Positions 42,476 through 55,479 of a DNA stretch of 64,000 bases are shown here, piece by piece. This stretch comes from Dallia pectoralis (taxonomy: Eukaryota > Chordata > Actinopteri > Esociformes > Umbridae). Every line of letters begins with the position of its first letter. The first letter of the stretch is position 1. The DNA lies in assembly GCA_029465975.1 (NCBI GenBank), contig CM055757.1:3817678-3881677 (forward strand). The letters run 5' to 3'. The notes under the pieces were generated by a model. It did no database searches. It was given only the letters and a program-made list of their open reading frames with translations, and was not told the DNA's origin. A program made the position numbers and the translations under genes.

Positions 42476-45400
42476 CGCCGGTGTGGTTGCATGAAAACTG
42501 CGCTATTTCTGATACAACCTGGTACAGAAAAACAGCATGTGAGAATGAACCACTAAAGATGCTGTTAAATACTGAAATCCAGTTAGATAGTTGTATGGCC
42601 ATTAATCCAGCATTAAAACACTGTTTGGTACCGGCTGTATTGGATACTACGCTGTTCACTATCCTAACTTGCAATACGCATTTCTGTGAAAAAACAAATA
42701 TATTTGGATGTCATTATCTTGGTCTTCTGAAGACATTGCCCATGTGTCTTTACTTTCTTTAGAGTATCCAGCCAGGTCACTATGCAGTGAAAGGTGCTCT
42801 TGGAGTCAGCCACGTCATCCTATTGAACATATTCTCCAGTATCAGGAAGTACATACACACCAGTGCTCGGGTGAATCCCATTTAAATGCTGAACATTAGC
42901 CAAATCATCAATGTAAATATTAAGAGGGATTTTTTAATTACGGATCCTAAATTACCTGCGTTTGCTGTTATGATGCATGGACTTTACATCTTTAGATTTA
43001 TAAAGCAAACACACTATTCAAGTAACATTTGTTTGGTGAGGATATTAAGATTAGGTGCCCACCAGTTCACTTTATAACTGTTACGCCACTCTCGTCAAAA
43101 GGCTCGTGATGAACACGATGCAACTGCCCAAGGCCACACCCACAGGATGAGGGGCCTGGAGTGATGGTGAGTGCACAACCTCAATAAATATGCCACGACT
43201 CAAATGCTGTTATAATGTACAAGTATTAAATACTACAACACATACCCAATTTACCAAAAGGGAGGGTGGAGGAAAGGGGAATGTAGGATTAGGGCAGTGC
43301 CGGTGGAATGTCAAATGAAAGAACCGATAAACACAAAGACCCTGAGCTTCTCTACCCATTTGGTCTGGCCTGTAACTACCAGTTCTAAACACAACTTAAC
43401 TCACTGCTACAAAAAAAACACTGGAAGACAGCCACTGGCTTCTAACCTAAAGTATATCACAATGGGTTACCAACGGGTGTATTTAAACCCCAGGGTATCT
43501 TACCTCGCCCTACTCCACAGTAGTCTAGGATAAGGGTTACAAAAACACAGCAGATCTCAAGACACATTCCTTACTAAATCCCTCTTAACAATAGATCATC
43601 TTAACCAAACCCAATCTGTAAATATATATATATATATATGATAGATAGATAGGGTGATGAGTCGCACCGGATTGGCTGAAGGCCAGGCCCACTTTGTCAG
43701 AAATTGCACTTTAAACGGGTTACAAAGTTAGCATATCTGGCCATAGCCCCCTTCTGTACATAATGTACTTCTTAGTAGTTGGCAGTAACACCACCATTAT
43801 GCCTTAATTTACATAAAATGGCTCAAAGAGCAAAGGGACATTTTCAAACCCATGGTTCAGCAGTACATGCGCACTGGAGAAACCACCCTAGACTGCAGGA
43901 CCATCTTAGGCCACACAGTAACAACCTGGGGAAGTGGTCAAGCGATTTCCATTGGTCTAACAAACCCTACACCTATTTGTTTAGTCATTGTCGAAAAAAA
44001 GTTCTCCGGTGAAAAGTATATTACCACCATTGATTTAAAGGCATGTAACCTGTGTTCTGTACGCAAGCTTCTCACATATTAATGTACTGCACATTGCTTG
44101 ACCATTACATAGCAGTCCTAGACAAGTTCAGTGTCGGTTGTATGTTTGTGCTATATTTTGTGTGTCAATCCAACTGGTAAATGAACTGTCTCACACACCC
44201 AATCATTAATACTACACACTTTCAGAGATCACTAACCTAACGTCGTCTCTGAGTAACCTGAAAATTACAGTTTTACTTTGGTATTTTTAAGTGTGAGTGA
44301 GTGCTATGCCATCTGGTGGCCACTAATGTGTTGTTTTCTTCTCAGATTAGGACAGTGTTCCCTCTTGCCATGAAGATCCTCTTCTCGGTTTCCTGAAGAT
44401 GTGCATCAGACAGAATTAGGTCTCTGTAAGAGATGCCAACCGTTTGTTCCAACATTTCAACATCTGGATTCTGGAAACTGCTTCCAGTGTGTTAAACATT
44501 CAGGAGAAATGCAAGAAGAGATTGACTAGTTCAATCTCATTCTCTAGCTGTTTAATTGACCACATTAAGAATTGTATCAACATCTTTACTTTAAATACTA
44601 TTAAATTACATCACAGTCACACATGCCATAGTTGACTAATGATTTAATAAAGTTCCAATGCCCATAGTTGTGAACACACTTACTTTTGATTATGGGTTGC
44701 CTATGCATCCTCAATAAAAAACATCTACATTACTTGTGTGTCATTAAATAGACCCTCTTGAGATTTCCAGTGAGCAGTCTCTGGTTTGGAAATGATCGAA
44801 CAGGGGAAGTTCTTCCATTTCCCAAAGTAAGTGACAAAAAAACAAAGTAATTGTTTACCATCCAGATGATCAACTCCTCAAAGAATGTACATGATGGCTT
44901 GTTGGACGATGACCCTCCTGACTGTAGAGGGATGTACATGGAAGTGCTCACCAAGGGTTCGGTCCTTTAACCCAGAGTGAGATGTGTGAGGAAGCCTAAT
45001 AGCACCACAATGGATGCATCAATGTCTCCGTAAACACAGACAAAATAGGTTTACATTATTGATTAACTAACTGGCATTTCTATACATTATAAATCAATAA
45101 GGAATAGTCAAGTGTTTCTTGGGAATACTATTACTTACTGTAGCACAATGCATTGGAGATGATGTACAGTACAGTAACAGGCGAGTCAGTCCAAATAAAC
45201 CGGGTGTCAAACATGGAACTGATTGACAGAACAGAAAAGAACAACAGTAGGAAAGAGATGTCACATGACTGTGAGCAAAAACCTTTTGTGTTACTGAATT
45301 CCTAAACAGGCAGATTTTTGCTGGACTAATATTTAATAGGCAATATACATAGACTTGTTGAACCATATAACATGGATAATAATTGCAACCATTACAGTAA

Positions 45401-46157
45401 ACCAACCGTAAAGCCTTTGCCAATAATTTGGAAAACAGCTTCTCATTCATGAATGTGACCGACAAATTAAACAGAATGTTCTGCACAACACCAACATCTA
45501 ACAGTATGGAAGAAATGACTCAACTTTATGTGTAAAATTTATTGTCACAAAAAAGGCACCAGTCTTCTAGCCAGTTCATGAATATGACAGACACTTGGCT
45601 ATTACAAAACGTTATGCAAAAACAAAACATAAAACCATTCTATGCACATAAAAACTGTCTGTGAACATACAAGACCAAACTCACAAATAGAAATACTAAA
45701 TTATAAAACCATTCTACGCACATATAAACAGTCAGTGAACATACAAGACCAAACTCACAAATAGAAATACTAAATTATAAAACGACTACAGCCTTAATCT
45801 AGCGAGCTAACCAGCTAGTTAGCTAAAGAAGTTAGCTGCCTTTGAATGTAAAACTTCTGAGCTAAAAACATCATTACGAAGCAAAAACCGCTTAATACAT
45901 CTAATATGTCAAAATACATACGAAAATGCCAATATACTTACTAATAGCGCACTTTGGTTTGAGTTCTCCATAACGAATGGTTGAAATCTAGCCATGTGGT
46001 TAATGCAAAATCAAAACAAGAAATTGTCAGCGAACAGACCGGTGCAATGTGATACTAGACGCCGTAATTTACGCCGCATATTCGCATCACCGCTGGCGTT
46101 CAATACGGCGTGTAGAACTGGGAAACCGTTTTGACATTAGTTATTAAGCCACGTTTT
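42476..46157. other. Intergenic, no gene recognised
   Basis: Short frames only. A (TA)n/(GATA)n tract at 43623-43650 and a two-copy ~97-bp direct repeat at about 45630-45782 are the only structure seen. A frame on the minus strand at 44730-44954 vaguely resembles a helix-turn-helix of a degenerate transposase but I cannot support it. Confidence 0.5.
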
Positions 46158-49100
46158 TAATAATAATAATAATAATACATTTTATTTCTATAGCGCTTTT
46201 CAAAAACCCAAAGACGCTTTACAGGACAGACAGGCAGCAGAACAGTTGTAAACAAGAACAGACACAATGGGGGGGAAACAAAAACATATATATAAATATA
46301 ACAAAGAACAACACCCAACAAACAACCAGAACAAGAGGTCTAAGGGAAGGCTAGTGTGAAAAGATGGTGTTTAAGACGTGTGCGGAAGATGTCAATGGAG
46401 TCAAGTTCACGGATGGATTGTGGGAGTGAGTTCCAGAGTCGCGGGGCCGTCCTGGAGGAGGCCCTGTCCCCAAAACTCTGAAGTTTGGAACCGGGTATGA
46501 TGAGGACTAGGCCAGCATGAGCAGAGCGGAGAGGGCGTGAGGGTGTGTAGAGAAGGAGGAGATTAGTGAGATAGGGTGGAGCAAGATGATGGAGGGCACT
46601 GAAAGTCAAGAGGAGAATTTTAAATTGAATGCGGAATTTAACAGGGAGCCAGTGGAGCTCACAGAGGATAGGGGAGATATGGTGCCAGGACTTTGTGTGG
46701 GTGAGAAGCCTGGCAGCAGCATTTTGGACCATTTGGAGTTTATGGAGGTATGGTGATTTGATGCCTGGCAGGAGGGAGTTGCAGTAGTCAAGACGGGACA
46801 AGATAAAAGCATGGATAAGAGTTTCAGCTGCAGCAGGGGGGAGTGAGGATCTGAGTTTGGCAATGTTACGGAGATGGAAAAATGACGATTTGACAGTTTG
46901 CTTAATGTTTTGCTCAAAACAGAGAGTGGGGTCAAGGATGACACCTAAGTTGCGAGCACAGGTGGATGGAAAGACAACTGAATTGTCAATGTTCAGGGAG
47001 AAGGTGCCAGATTTATTGAGGGATGATTTGGTGCCGATGATAGGAAATTCAGTTTTTTTGGTGTTGAGTTGGAGGAAATTACGGTGCATCCAGAGTTTAA
47101 TTTCAGTGAGACAGGATTCAATGTACGCCAGAGGTGGATTGGTGAGGGACTTGGTGCTGAGATATATTTGAGTGTCATCCGCATAGCAGTGGAAATCAAG
47201 GTTGAAGCGGCGAAGGATATGACCAAGGGGAAGGATGTAGATGATAAATAGTAGGGGACCCAGTACAGAGCCCTGAGGGACCCCCTGCGTGACTGTGGAT
47301 AATGATGATTTTTCATTCCTTAGGGATATAAACTGGGTACGATTAGAGAGGTAGTCATTGAACCAGGAGAGGGTACTTTCCTCAACGCCCAGACCCCCAA
47401 GCCTGGTGAGGAGAATTTTGTGATTAACAGTATCGAACGCAGCAGTGAGATCCAGGAGAATCAGGATGTTAAGAGCACCGCCATCAGCCGAGACAAGAAG
47501 GTCATTAATTACTTTGAGTAGTGCAGTTTCTGAGCTATGAAGTGGGCGGAAACCAGACTGAAAAGGTTCAAACAGGTCATTGTTGAGCACGTGATGCTGT
47601 AGTTGAGAGGCTACAGCTCTTTCCAAGATTTTGGCAAGAAAAGGGAGGTTGGATATAGGTCTGTAATTATTAAGGATGGAAATGTCCAAGCTAGGCTTTT
47701 TTAAAATGGGAGTGACAGCTGCAGTTTTATAAATGGATGGGACAATGCCATGAGAGAGGGAGAGGTTGATAATGCTTGTGATGTAGGGACAGAGAGCAGG
47801 TAGGCACAGTTTAAAGAGAGATGCAGGAATAGGGTCAAGCGAACAGGAGGTTGACTTGGAAGAAATCGTGATTTTAGTGATGAGAGCATAGTCAATAGGG
47901 GAGAGCGCATGGAGAGGAGTATGAATTTCCACAGGTGGATAGGGTAGGTAATCGGCAGTTAGGGTGGGGGAGGAGGGAGACAGACCTACAGAAGGTGCCG
48001 GATCAACCAATGATGCATTGATTTTTTTAATTTTGTCATCAAAGAATGTGAGGAAGTCATTGGCAGAGATAGTGAGTGGGCTGCAGCTGTTAAGGCAGGG
48101 CTGAAGTAGCTTGTTTACTGTTGAGAATAGGGTGCGTGGATTCCTGTCGGATTGAGTAATAATGTTGGAGAAGTAGGAGGACCTGGCAGCAGTGAGGGCA
48201 TCTCGATATAAGGAGACGTGATGTTTGAAGGCCTCAGTGTGAACAGTGAGCCCTGATGATCTCGCTCGGCGTTCCAGGCGCCGACCAGCCTGCTTCAGAG
48301 AGCGGAGCTCAGGTGTAAACCAGGGTGAAGACTTAATGAAAGAGACAGACTTAGTTTTTAGTTGTGCAAGGGTGTTGAGGGAGGTAGACAGAGCACTGTT
48401 AAACTGGATAGCCAGAACATCAGCATTGTTAGAGGCAGGTTCAAGGGGTAGTGCCGAGCAGACGGCAGTCGACAATTGTAATGAGTCAACCGATTTAATA
48501 TTACGGAATTAAATCTGACGCTTATCATTGTTGTGAACTGTACTAGATGTATAGGAAAAATGTAAGATCATGTGATCAGACAAAGGAAACACAGAAGAGG
48601 TGATCAAAGAGAGGTCAAGACCAACAGAACACACAAGGTCAAGTGTATGCCCCTTAATGTGGGTTGGGAAATGAACGTGTTGGGTGATGTTAAAACAGTC
48701 TAGTACAGCAATAAAATCAGAGGCAGTTTTGGAGTCGGGAAGGTCAACATGAATATTCAAATCACCAAGCAGAAGTAGGTGGGATGAGAGAGGGGTAACG
48801 ATCGTTAGAAGATCAGCAAGATCAGTGAGAAATAATTAATTATGTTGTGGGGGACGATAAACAAGGATAGCAGTCAGGGAACCAGTTGCTCTAAAGACAA
48901 TGTATTCAAAAGAGGACAACACGGGGAATGACAGTTCACTTAATTTGTTAGTGGATTTGTACAATACAGCTAGACCCCCACCACGCCCGGTAAGTCGTGG
49001 GTGGCACAGGTAGCTATAGCCAGGTGGAGTAGCAGCATTGAGTAAAAACAAATCATCCTTCATTTGCCAAGTTTCAGTTAAGAAAAGTAAATCCAGATTG

Positions 49101-50030
49101 TTTTCCAATATCAGTTCATGAAGCAATGTGGCCTTATTGTTTATAGAGCGGGTGTTAAGGAGAGCAAGATTAGAAATACGACATTGTGTGTTACGATTAC
49201 ACAAGGAAGTAGGTTCGAGGAGGCAGAGAGAATCATGATTTACAGATCGATGCTGCGTGTGACGAGGACGACGAAGGTTGGACCAGAAAACACTGATATT
49301 GTTACCAGTGGGGAGATCAGGAGACCACTTGCGACGAGAGCTGCGATGATTGTAGAGTCGCCTACAGAAAATTCCAGACGCGCAGGCTCGCTGAGTTACA
49401 GCAGAGGGAAGATGATAGTTTTTGTTCAAAGTTATTAGATCCAAACGGGAGAAAATGGGCACGGGGCGACCGATGGGGATGGGCAATAGTAATCCAGGGC
49501 AGAGTAACAGCGACAGAAGTATTCGGAAGCAGGCCAGCTGATACATAACAGCGATGAGTGGATCTTCGGAACAGAATACACAGATACACCAACGAGGCTT
49601 AACCTAGCCAGCCCCAAAGCCTTGCTGTTAAAAACCCCATGGCAAAACGCAACCCTCAACAGTAGACCATACACAGAGAGAAAGTGGCGACTTACTCAGA
49701 GTACATTTCCTGCTGGAGCCCGGGACATCACAACCAGGTGGAGACCGGGTTAACACAACGCAGGCAAAAGAAGAGAAACGGATCGCATGGAGCTAGGCAG
49801 TCAGCAGAGGAGCCAGGAGGAAAGTAAGAGCCCCGACGTAGTAGTAGTTTCCAGGGTTCCAAGTTCAGTATAGTGTATCCAGAAGGACCAGAGGAAGGAG
49901 TGAGATCGACAAGACAAAAACAAACAGAAACAAACAAAACTGGAAAAACGGACAAGATCCAGGTAGAAGCGGCAGCACAAAAAACGACGCCAGCAGATAC
50001 TCTTCCTGGGTACGGAAACAATGACGATTA
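46158..50030 (-). mobile_element. L2/CR1-group LINE, nearly full length
   Basis: On the minus strand it contains an endonuclease-reverse transcriptase frame and ends in GCGCTATAGAAATAAAATG followed by (TTA)n (complement of 46158-46200), the classic 3' tail of fish L2 elements. The 5' limit near 50030 is approximate. No target duplication was found, which is usual for this clade. Confidence 0.85.
46340..49546 (-). pseudogene. L2 endonuclease-reverse transcriptase, one frame with two stops
   Basis: A single reading frame runs from 49546 to 46340 (about 1,069 codons) broken only by two TAA codons (48836-48838 and 48509-48511). The N-terminal part is an apurinic-type endonuclease (NTRSINNK, LTETWQ, LLLGDLNIHVD, SDHMILHF). 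The C-terminal part is a reverse transcriptase (NYRPISNLPFLAKILER, FDTVNHKILL, QGVPQGSVLGPLLF, CYADDTQIYLS with the catalytic YADD). Both stops could be single-base changes, so the copy is young or well preserved. The first codon is unclear. Confidence 0.88.
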
Positions 50031-52035
50031 ATCAGTTTTTTAACGGCGGTTTACTGGGGTAAGGCTTTCCATATTCACGTGCTGCCCGAATGCATATACA
50101 TGCGCCTCTAAACACTGCAACAGCGTTGAACCTACTAACTTTATATCACATGCATTCACATTACAAAGCAGTGACAAAGGCAACAAACTACTATGTAACT
50201 GTAGTAGAAGTTTCCATCACTTTGAAGGCGAATCTAAATGAACAGAGAACGGCCACATTAGCTAGTCACTGAACACAACAAACCTACAACGTCTATATAT
50301 GGCGTAACGGAAACAAATATTACTCCTATTAATCCAGCACATCTACTACATGTAAGGTAACTCACAGTTTGTCCGGTACGCACAGACAGCAACACAACAA
50401 TGTCCGTGAAAGCAATGGCCGGAGCCGTTTCATTTTCCCCAACAATGTGACTATTTCCCTGGCTGGCTGCTGGTGGGCGGGAGTCTTGTCGGAGGGAGAT
50501 GCCAGTGGCTAGTTTGACAGACTAAAACATAAAGATAAGCTGTTTACAGACTGTCCTGCCAGTCTCCTCCTCAAAATAACTTTTTAGGTTATATAGTCAT
50601 ATGTAATAGGTAGTTTATTTTTATGTAGCATTTCTCTCAGGGCGAAATATTCAAGTGGACGACTACAAACAGCTACAAAGCTAGGCTAACTGGCTAGCGT
50701 AATCGGCATAAACAGTAAAGTGTTGCTAAACAGATACTTCAAGTGTCGTGACGGGCTCAAACTAACACTACAGCTAAATCTTTGTTAAGTTTGACAAATC
50801 AAACGACCGAACGTTTCGAACGACAATTATTAGAAGAAATTACTTACAACTGTAATCATCACCTACTCGCTATAGATGGAAAAACTTAACGGTGGCCACC
50901 AAGAAAAAAAATCAACAGACGGGTTCTTAACAGGCAATCGTTGGTGGCATTTCTACCTGAATAGTTTCTACAACAAATGACAAGCACATAACCTGGAAAT
51001 GCGTGTGAGAGATTTTCACAGATTGAACGCTTTGCATAATCCCCAGAAGCCTCTGCGCATCTGTGGTTACCATAGTTACATGCCTTCATTTGGTACCTAA
51101 AATTATGGGCTGTCGAATTGGTGGTGATTGCTCGCAATAACAGTGTGTCTTTAGATGTATGGATGAGTTACAGCTGGAAACTTCCTGAGCAATACCATGA
51201 TGCCAAATGTTAATCCTGCATGAGCTTATAAAGTTCGGCCATTCAACCAATTTGTGCCACAGAGGCACTGGTTGGCACGAGTAGCCAGGGCCGGTTAATA
51301 ATAACTGGTAATAAGAGTAACAGCCAAATTATTTCATGTGTAATGATGGCTGACTTGCCGTAAGTGAAAGTGTTTCAATCAATTTTTTTTTTGCTCAACT
51401 GAACACACAAATTAAACAGCAAAAGATCAATGCAACAACAGGGAAACCAAACAATCACATTATTCCCAACAAGTCGCCATCATACATTTATTAGTTTTTG
51501 AATAAAGTAAACGTTGTTTGATGTGTATATGTCAATAACTGAAATAGTTATAGATTTTCAAATATGTTAATGACTATTGGCGAATATTATGCCTGTTGAA
51601 TGTGCGGATATAAAACCAACGTTTACCTCCGTGGCCGCAAGACAGTCAATCTGAAGCGGGAGTTTCTCCAGGATAGGGACCGGTTCATAAGCGTCATGCA
51701 CTGTTAGGATATTGTGTTTTGCTAACGTTAGTCAGCTGGGATGAGTAAATCCCATATCATAAATCGACCACTAGCAAAAACTTGACTAGAAATTTACTAG
51801 CCATTATATAAGCTAGTTGTTTAAAATAATTTCCTAATGGTCAGTTTATTTCATATGAGTATTGCAAATTGAAGACAACTAGGTTTTAATATAAACTTTA
51901 TTCTTAGAATAAACAACAAACAATACAGTAACTACAAAAAAAACTGTGATTTATAACAAATTAAAACAATTAAAGGATGGAATTTAATAATTCAATGAGC
52001 CTGGATTGGCCATATTACAAAAAGAAAAACCCTGC
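50031..52035. other. Intergenic; small CpG/Sp1-like patch near 50.45 kb
   Basis: A GGGCGGG and several CG dinucleotides occur at 50400-50520. A minus-strand ATG at 50433 opens 22 codons to a GTGAGT donor (about 50367), a conceivable first exon, but no further exons were found. Otherwise featureless. Confidence 0.35.
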
Positions 52036-52790
52036 GAAGCATGACAAATAAATAACACAAAATGAATAAATTAACAGCCACAGTAGCACATTTACACAGG
52101 CGGACCAATTCCTAATTGAAGCATGACAAATAAATAACACAAAATGAATAAATTAACAGCCACAGTAGCACATTTACACAGGCGGACCAATTCCTAATTG
52201 AAGCATGACAAATAAATAACACAAAATGAATAAATTAACAGCCACAGTAGCACATTTACACAGGCGGACCAATTCCTAATTGAAGCATGACAAATAAATA
52301 ACACAAAATGAATAAATTAACAGCCACAGTAGCACATTTACACAGGCGGACCAATTCCTAATTGAAGCATGACAAATAAATAACACAAAATGAATAAATT
52401 AACAGCCACAGTAGCACATTTACACAGGCGGACCAATTCCTAATTGAAGCATGACAAATAAATAACACAAAATGAATAAATTAACAGCCACAGTAGCACA
52501 TTTACACAGGCGGACCAATTCCTAATTGAAGCATGACAAATAAATAACACAAAATGAATAAATTAACAGCCACAGTAGCACATTTACACAGGCGGACCAA
52601 TTCCTAATTGAAGCATGACAAATAAATAACACAAAATGAATAAATTAACAGCCACAGTAGCACATTTACACAGGCGGACCAATTCCTAATTGAAGCATGA
52701 CAAATAAATAACACAAAATGAATAAATTAATTTCCTTGAACAGCCACAGTAGCACATTTACACAGGCGGACCAATTCCTATTCCTTCCGC
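52036..52790. repeat. 82-bp tandem repeat, nearly perfect (about 9 copies)
   Basis: Unit GAAGCATGACAAATAAATAA ... GGCGGACCAATTCCTAATT; internal copies look identical base for base, the last has an 11-base insertion. It lies just beyond the 3' end of the tmem87a-like gene. Confidence 0.96.
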
Positions 52791-52839
52791 AAATAATTAA
52801 CAACAGATCTGATAGGGCAAAATCCCAATTAGTGCTTTG

Positions 52840-52845
52840 TTTATT
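52840..52845 (-). terminator. Likely polyadenylation signal of the tmem87a-like gene
   Basis: AATAAA on the minus strand about 740 bases beyond the stop codon, leaving a 3' UTR free of the 82-bp array. Confidence 0.45.
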
Positions 52846-53584
52846 GAAACGGGTTACAGATTACACTGGTAGTGATGACTCTTCAAGTGTCTTGGGAGTG
52901 AGTGGCAGAATAAAGAAATGAACAGAATGGGGGAAATACGCAATAAAAAGTGTGTCAGTGACAAATGATACATTAGCTACAAATGAGAAGATGTACAGTG
53001 TGTGTGTGTCACGATCGTTACAGACATGTGGCGCTGAATCAGTGGCAACCTTTTTCCCCACATTGAACATGACATTGGACAATCAAAAGTAGTGCACTAC
53101 ATAGTGTGTGTTTTGGAGGACACACATAAATCAACCAAAAATATTTAACATGTTCACAAACTGTATCACACTCCTGTACAGCAGGGTCAACCCTGACCAT
53201 CCACTGTCCCCAAGTATCTCTGTAAAACTCAAACCATGGAGCCAGCTCTCTAATTTGAATAAATCATAGTGTCTCTCTCTCAGGAAATAACATAGCCCAT
53301 GTCCTAAATGGTGTCCTAGTTAGTGAACTACTTTAGACCTGGACCATGGTCCATAGTATTCTGTATAGGGTGACACTTGGGAAATAGCATAGAGATTATT
53401 AGCGCTGTATGGTGATGCTCAAAATGAAGAATACAAATTTACATAAATACAGGGATGTCACCTGTCACTTCTTTTAACAACATTACTTCTGTAAAACAAC
53501 ATACAGTTCATCCAACCAAACATCCATTGCTGTCGTAACAAACTCCCTCATTTCGGCTCTGCACTCTTTTCATTCTTAATCTCT

Positions 53585-54696
53585 CTACTCCATTTTGGAT
53601 CTTTCCATCTTGGTTTTGAGAATTTCCTGGAAAATGCAGAATGCAGAGAAAGGAAAAGAGAGGATGAGAAAGGAGAGATACAACAAAACAGAGGTAAAGG
53701 GAGAGAGATGAAAACATTTCCTGTGAGTTTCTTGACATTTTATGACTGGAAACACCAGACAGACTGTATGACTGGGAGATGTACTTAACAGACAATAATG
53801 TGACAGGCAGCTATGATTATGAGACTAATAGAAGAGACCAGTTCCTCATTTACCTCCTCCTCATCCAGCATGACAGGGAGGGCTCTGTGGAGCGGAAACA
53901 GAGAGAGACAGACAGAAAGAGTTAGAGAGAAAAATATGTGAACCTGAACACGGGTCAGTGTCTAACAATATCATTATTATTATTAATACTCACACATCAG
54001 CAACAGTGGTGGGAATATTCTCCTCAACCCACTTCAGGTCTTCATCCTTAGAACAATAAAAATTAAGTTTGTCAGCTTTGCAAATTATATAATTTCAGGA
54101 TTTAAACTTTAATCAGAACTTAATTGGTTGAGTTTCTAATTGACTCACCTCTTTGCTGAGCAGTTTCTGTGACAGGGATCCGTTTGTTTCCGTCTTGGTG
54201 CCTCGCATCTTCATTCCCTCTGGGACACACAATAGATTTGGGGTTGTATAGAGACCATTTTATATTACAACACTGTGCCTATAGAAACAGTTATTACTTA
54301 AAGGCATTCTGGGATTTTTGGCTTCTGGTTATGTAGTGGTATCGTCCCGCCAAAACAGCATGTTTCTGTTACTCTGAGACCATGAATACATAACAGCTAA
54401 GGCACACCAGTGTTTCTCAATCGTGGTCCTCTGGCTCAAAGGTTTTGGTGTTTTCCTTGCACTCACCTGGTAATGCCTGGTTCAAGGCTTCCCGATGAGT
54501 TAATTAGTCAGTTGAAGTGTGTGTGTGAGTACTAGGGCAATAACATTAGGATATGAGTTGATTGGTCAGTTGAAGTGTGTGTGTGTGAGTACTAGGGCAA
54601 TAACATTAGGATATGAGTTGATTGGTCAGTTGAAGTGTGTGTGTGTGTGTGAGTACTAGGGCAATAACATTAGGATATGAGTTGATTGGTCAGTTG

Positions 54697-54791
<95 letters not shown>

Positions 54792-55440
54792 TACTAGGGC
54801 AATAACAATAGGATATGAGTTGCGTTCAAGACCCTCACCAAAGGCTTCGTTCAGCATGGGCTCCTTGGCCTCATCTTCATCATCATCTTCATCCAACAGG
54901 GGAGAATGAGAAAACCTAGAAGACGTACAGCGTAAGCACAGACAGGTGGACGTCTAAACATTCAGGTGGTATAGTAACATATTCAGATACATGTGTTATT
55001 ACAGTGTTACTGTAACGTATTCAGATAAATATTGTATTACTGTTTTATTGTGACATATATTAATCTATTTCATTGAATCTTTATTGTATCCTCGGCTAAA
55101 TATTCTATCTGTCAGCATGAACTAGATCAATACAAAAACTGTTTTTAAATGAACTCTAACCTCTGGCTGTTAACAGAGGGCCGTAGGAGCACCATGATGA
55201 CCAGCAGGATGGTGGAGAAGAGCAGACGCCAGAAGGCATCCTCTACCCACAGGTCCCTCCAGCCCTGACACGGGGTCAGATACGGAGTGAAACGTAATTA
55301 TAATACACATGACAAAAGCAAGAACAGCAGTCACACAACATCTACAAAAACAAATGGCTGGCACGCGCACGCGCACACGCACACGCACACACACACGCAC
55401 ACACGCACACACACGCACACACACACGCACACACGCACAC

Positions 55441-55479
<39 letters not shown>

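Noticed and set aside
42481..42762. Frame containing TTWYRKTA as a degenerate V segment
   Set aside because: Lacks the Cys pair, a leader exon and any recombination signal.
44730..44954. Minus-strand frame with a helix-turn-helix-like patch as a transposase
   Set aside because: Similarity is too weak to name and no other transposase block was found nearby.
50367..50433. Minus-strand ATG exon with GTGAGT donor as a new gene
   Set aside because: No further exons or recognisable product; kept only as a remark in the intergenic entry.
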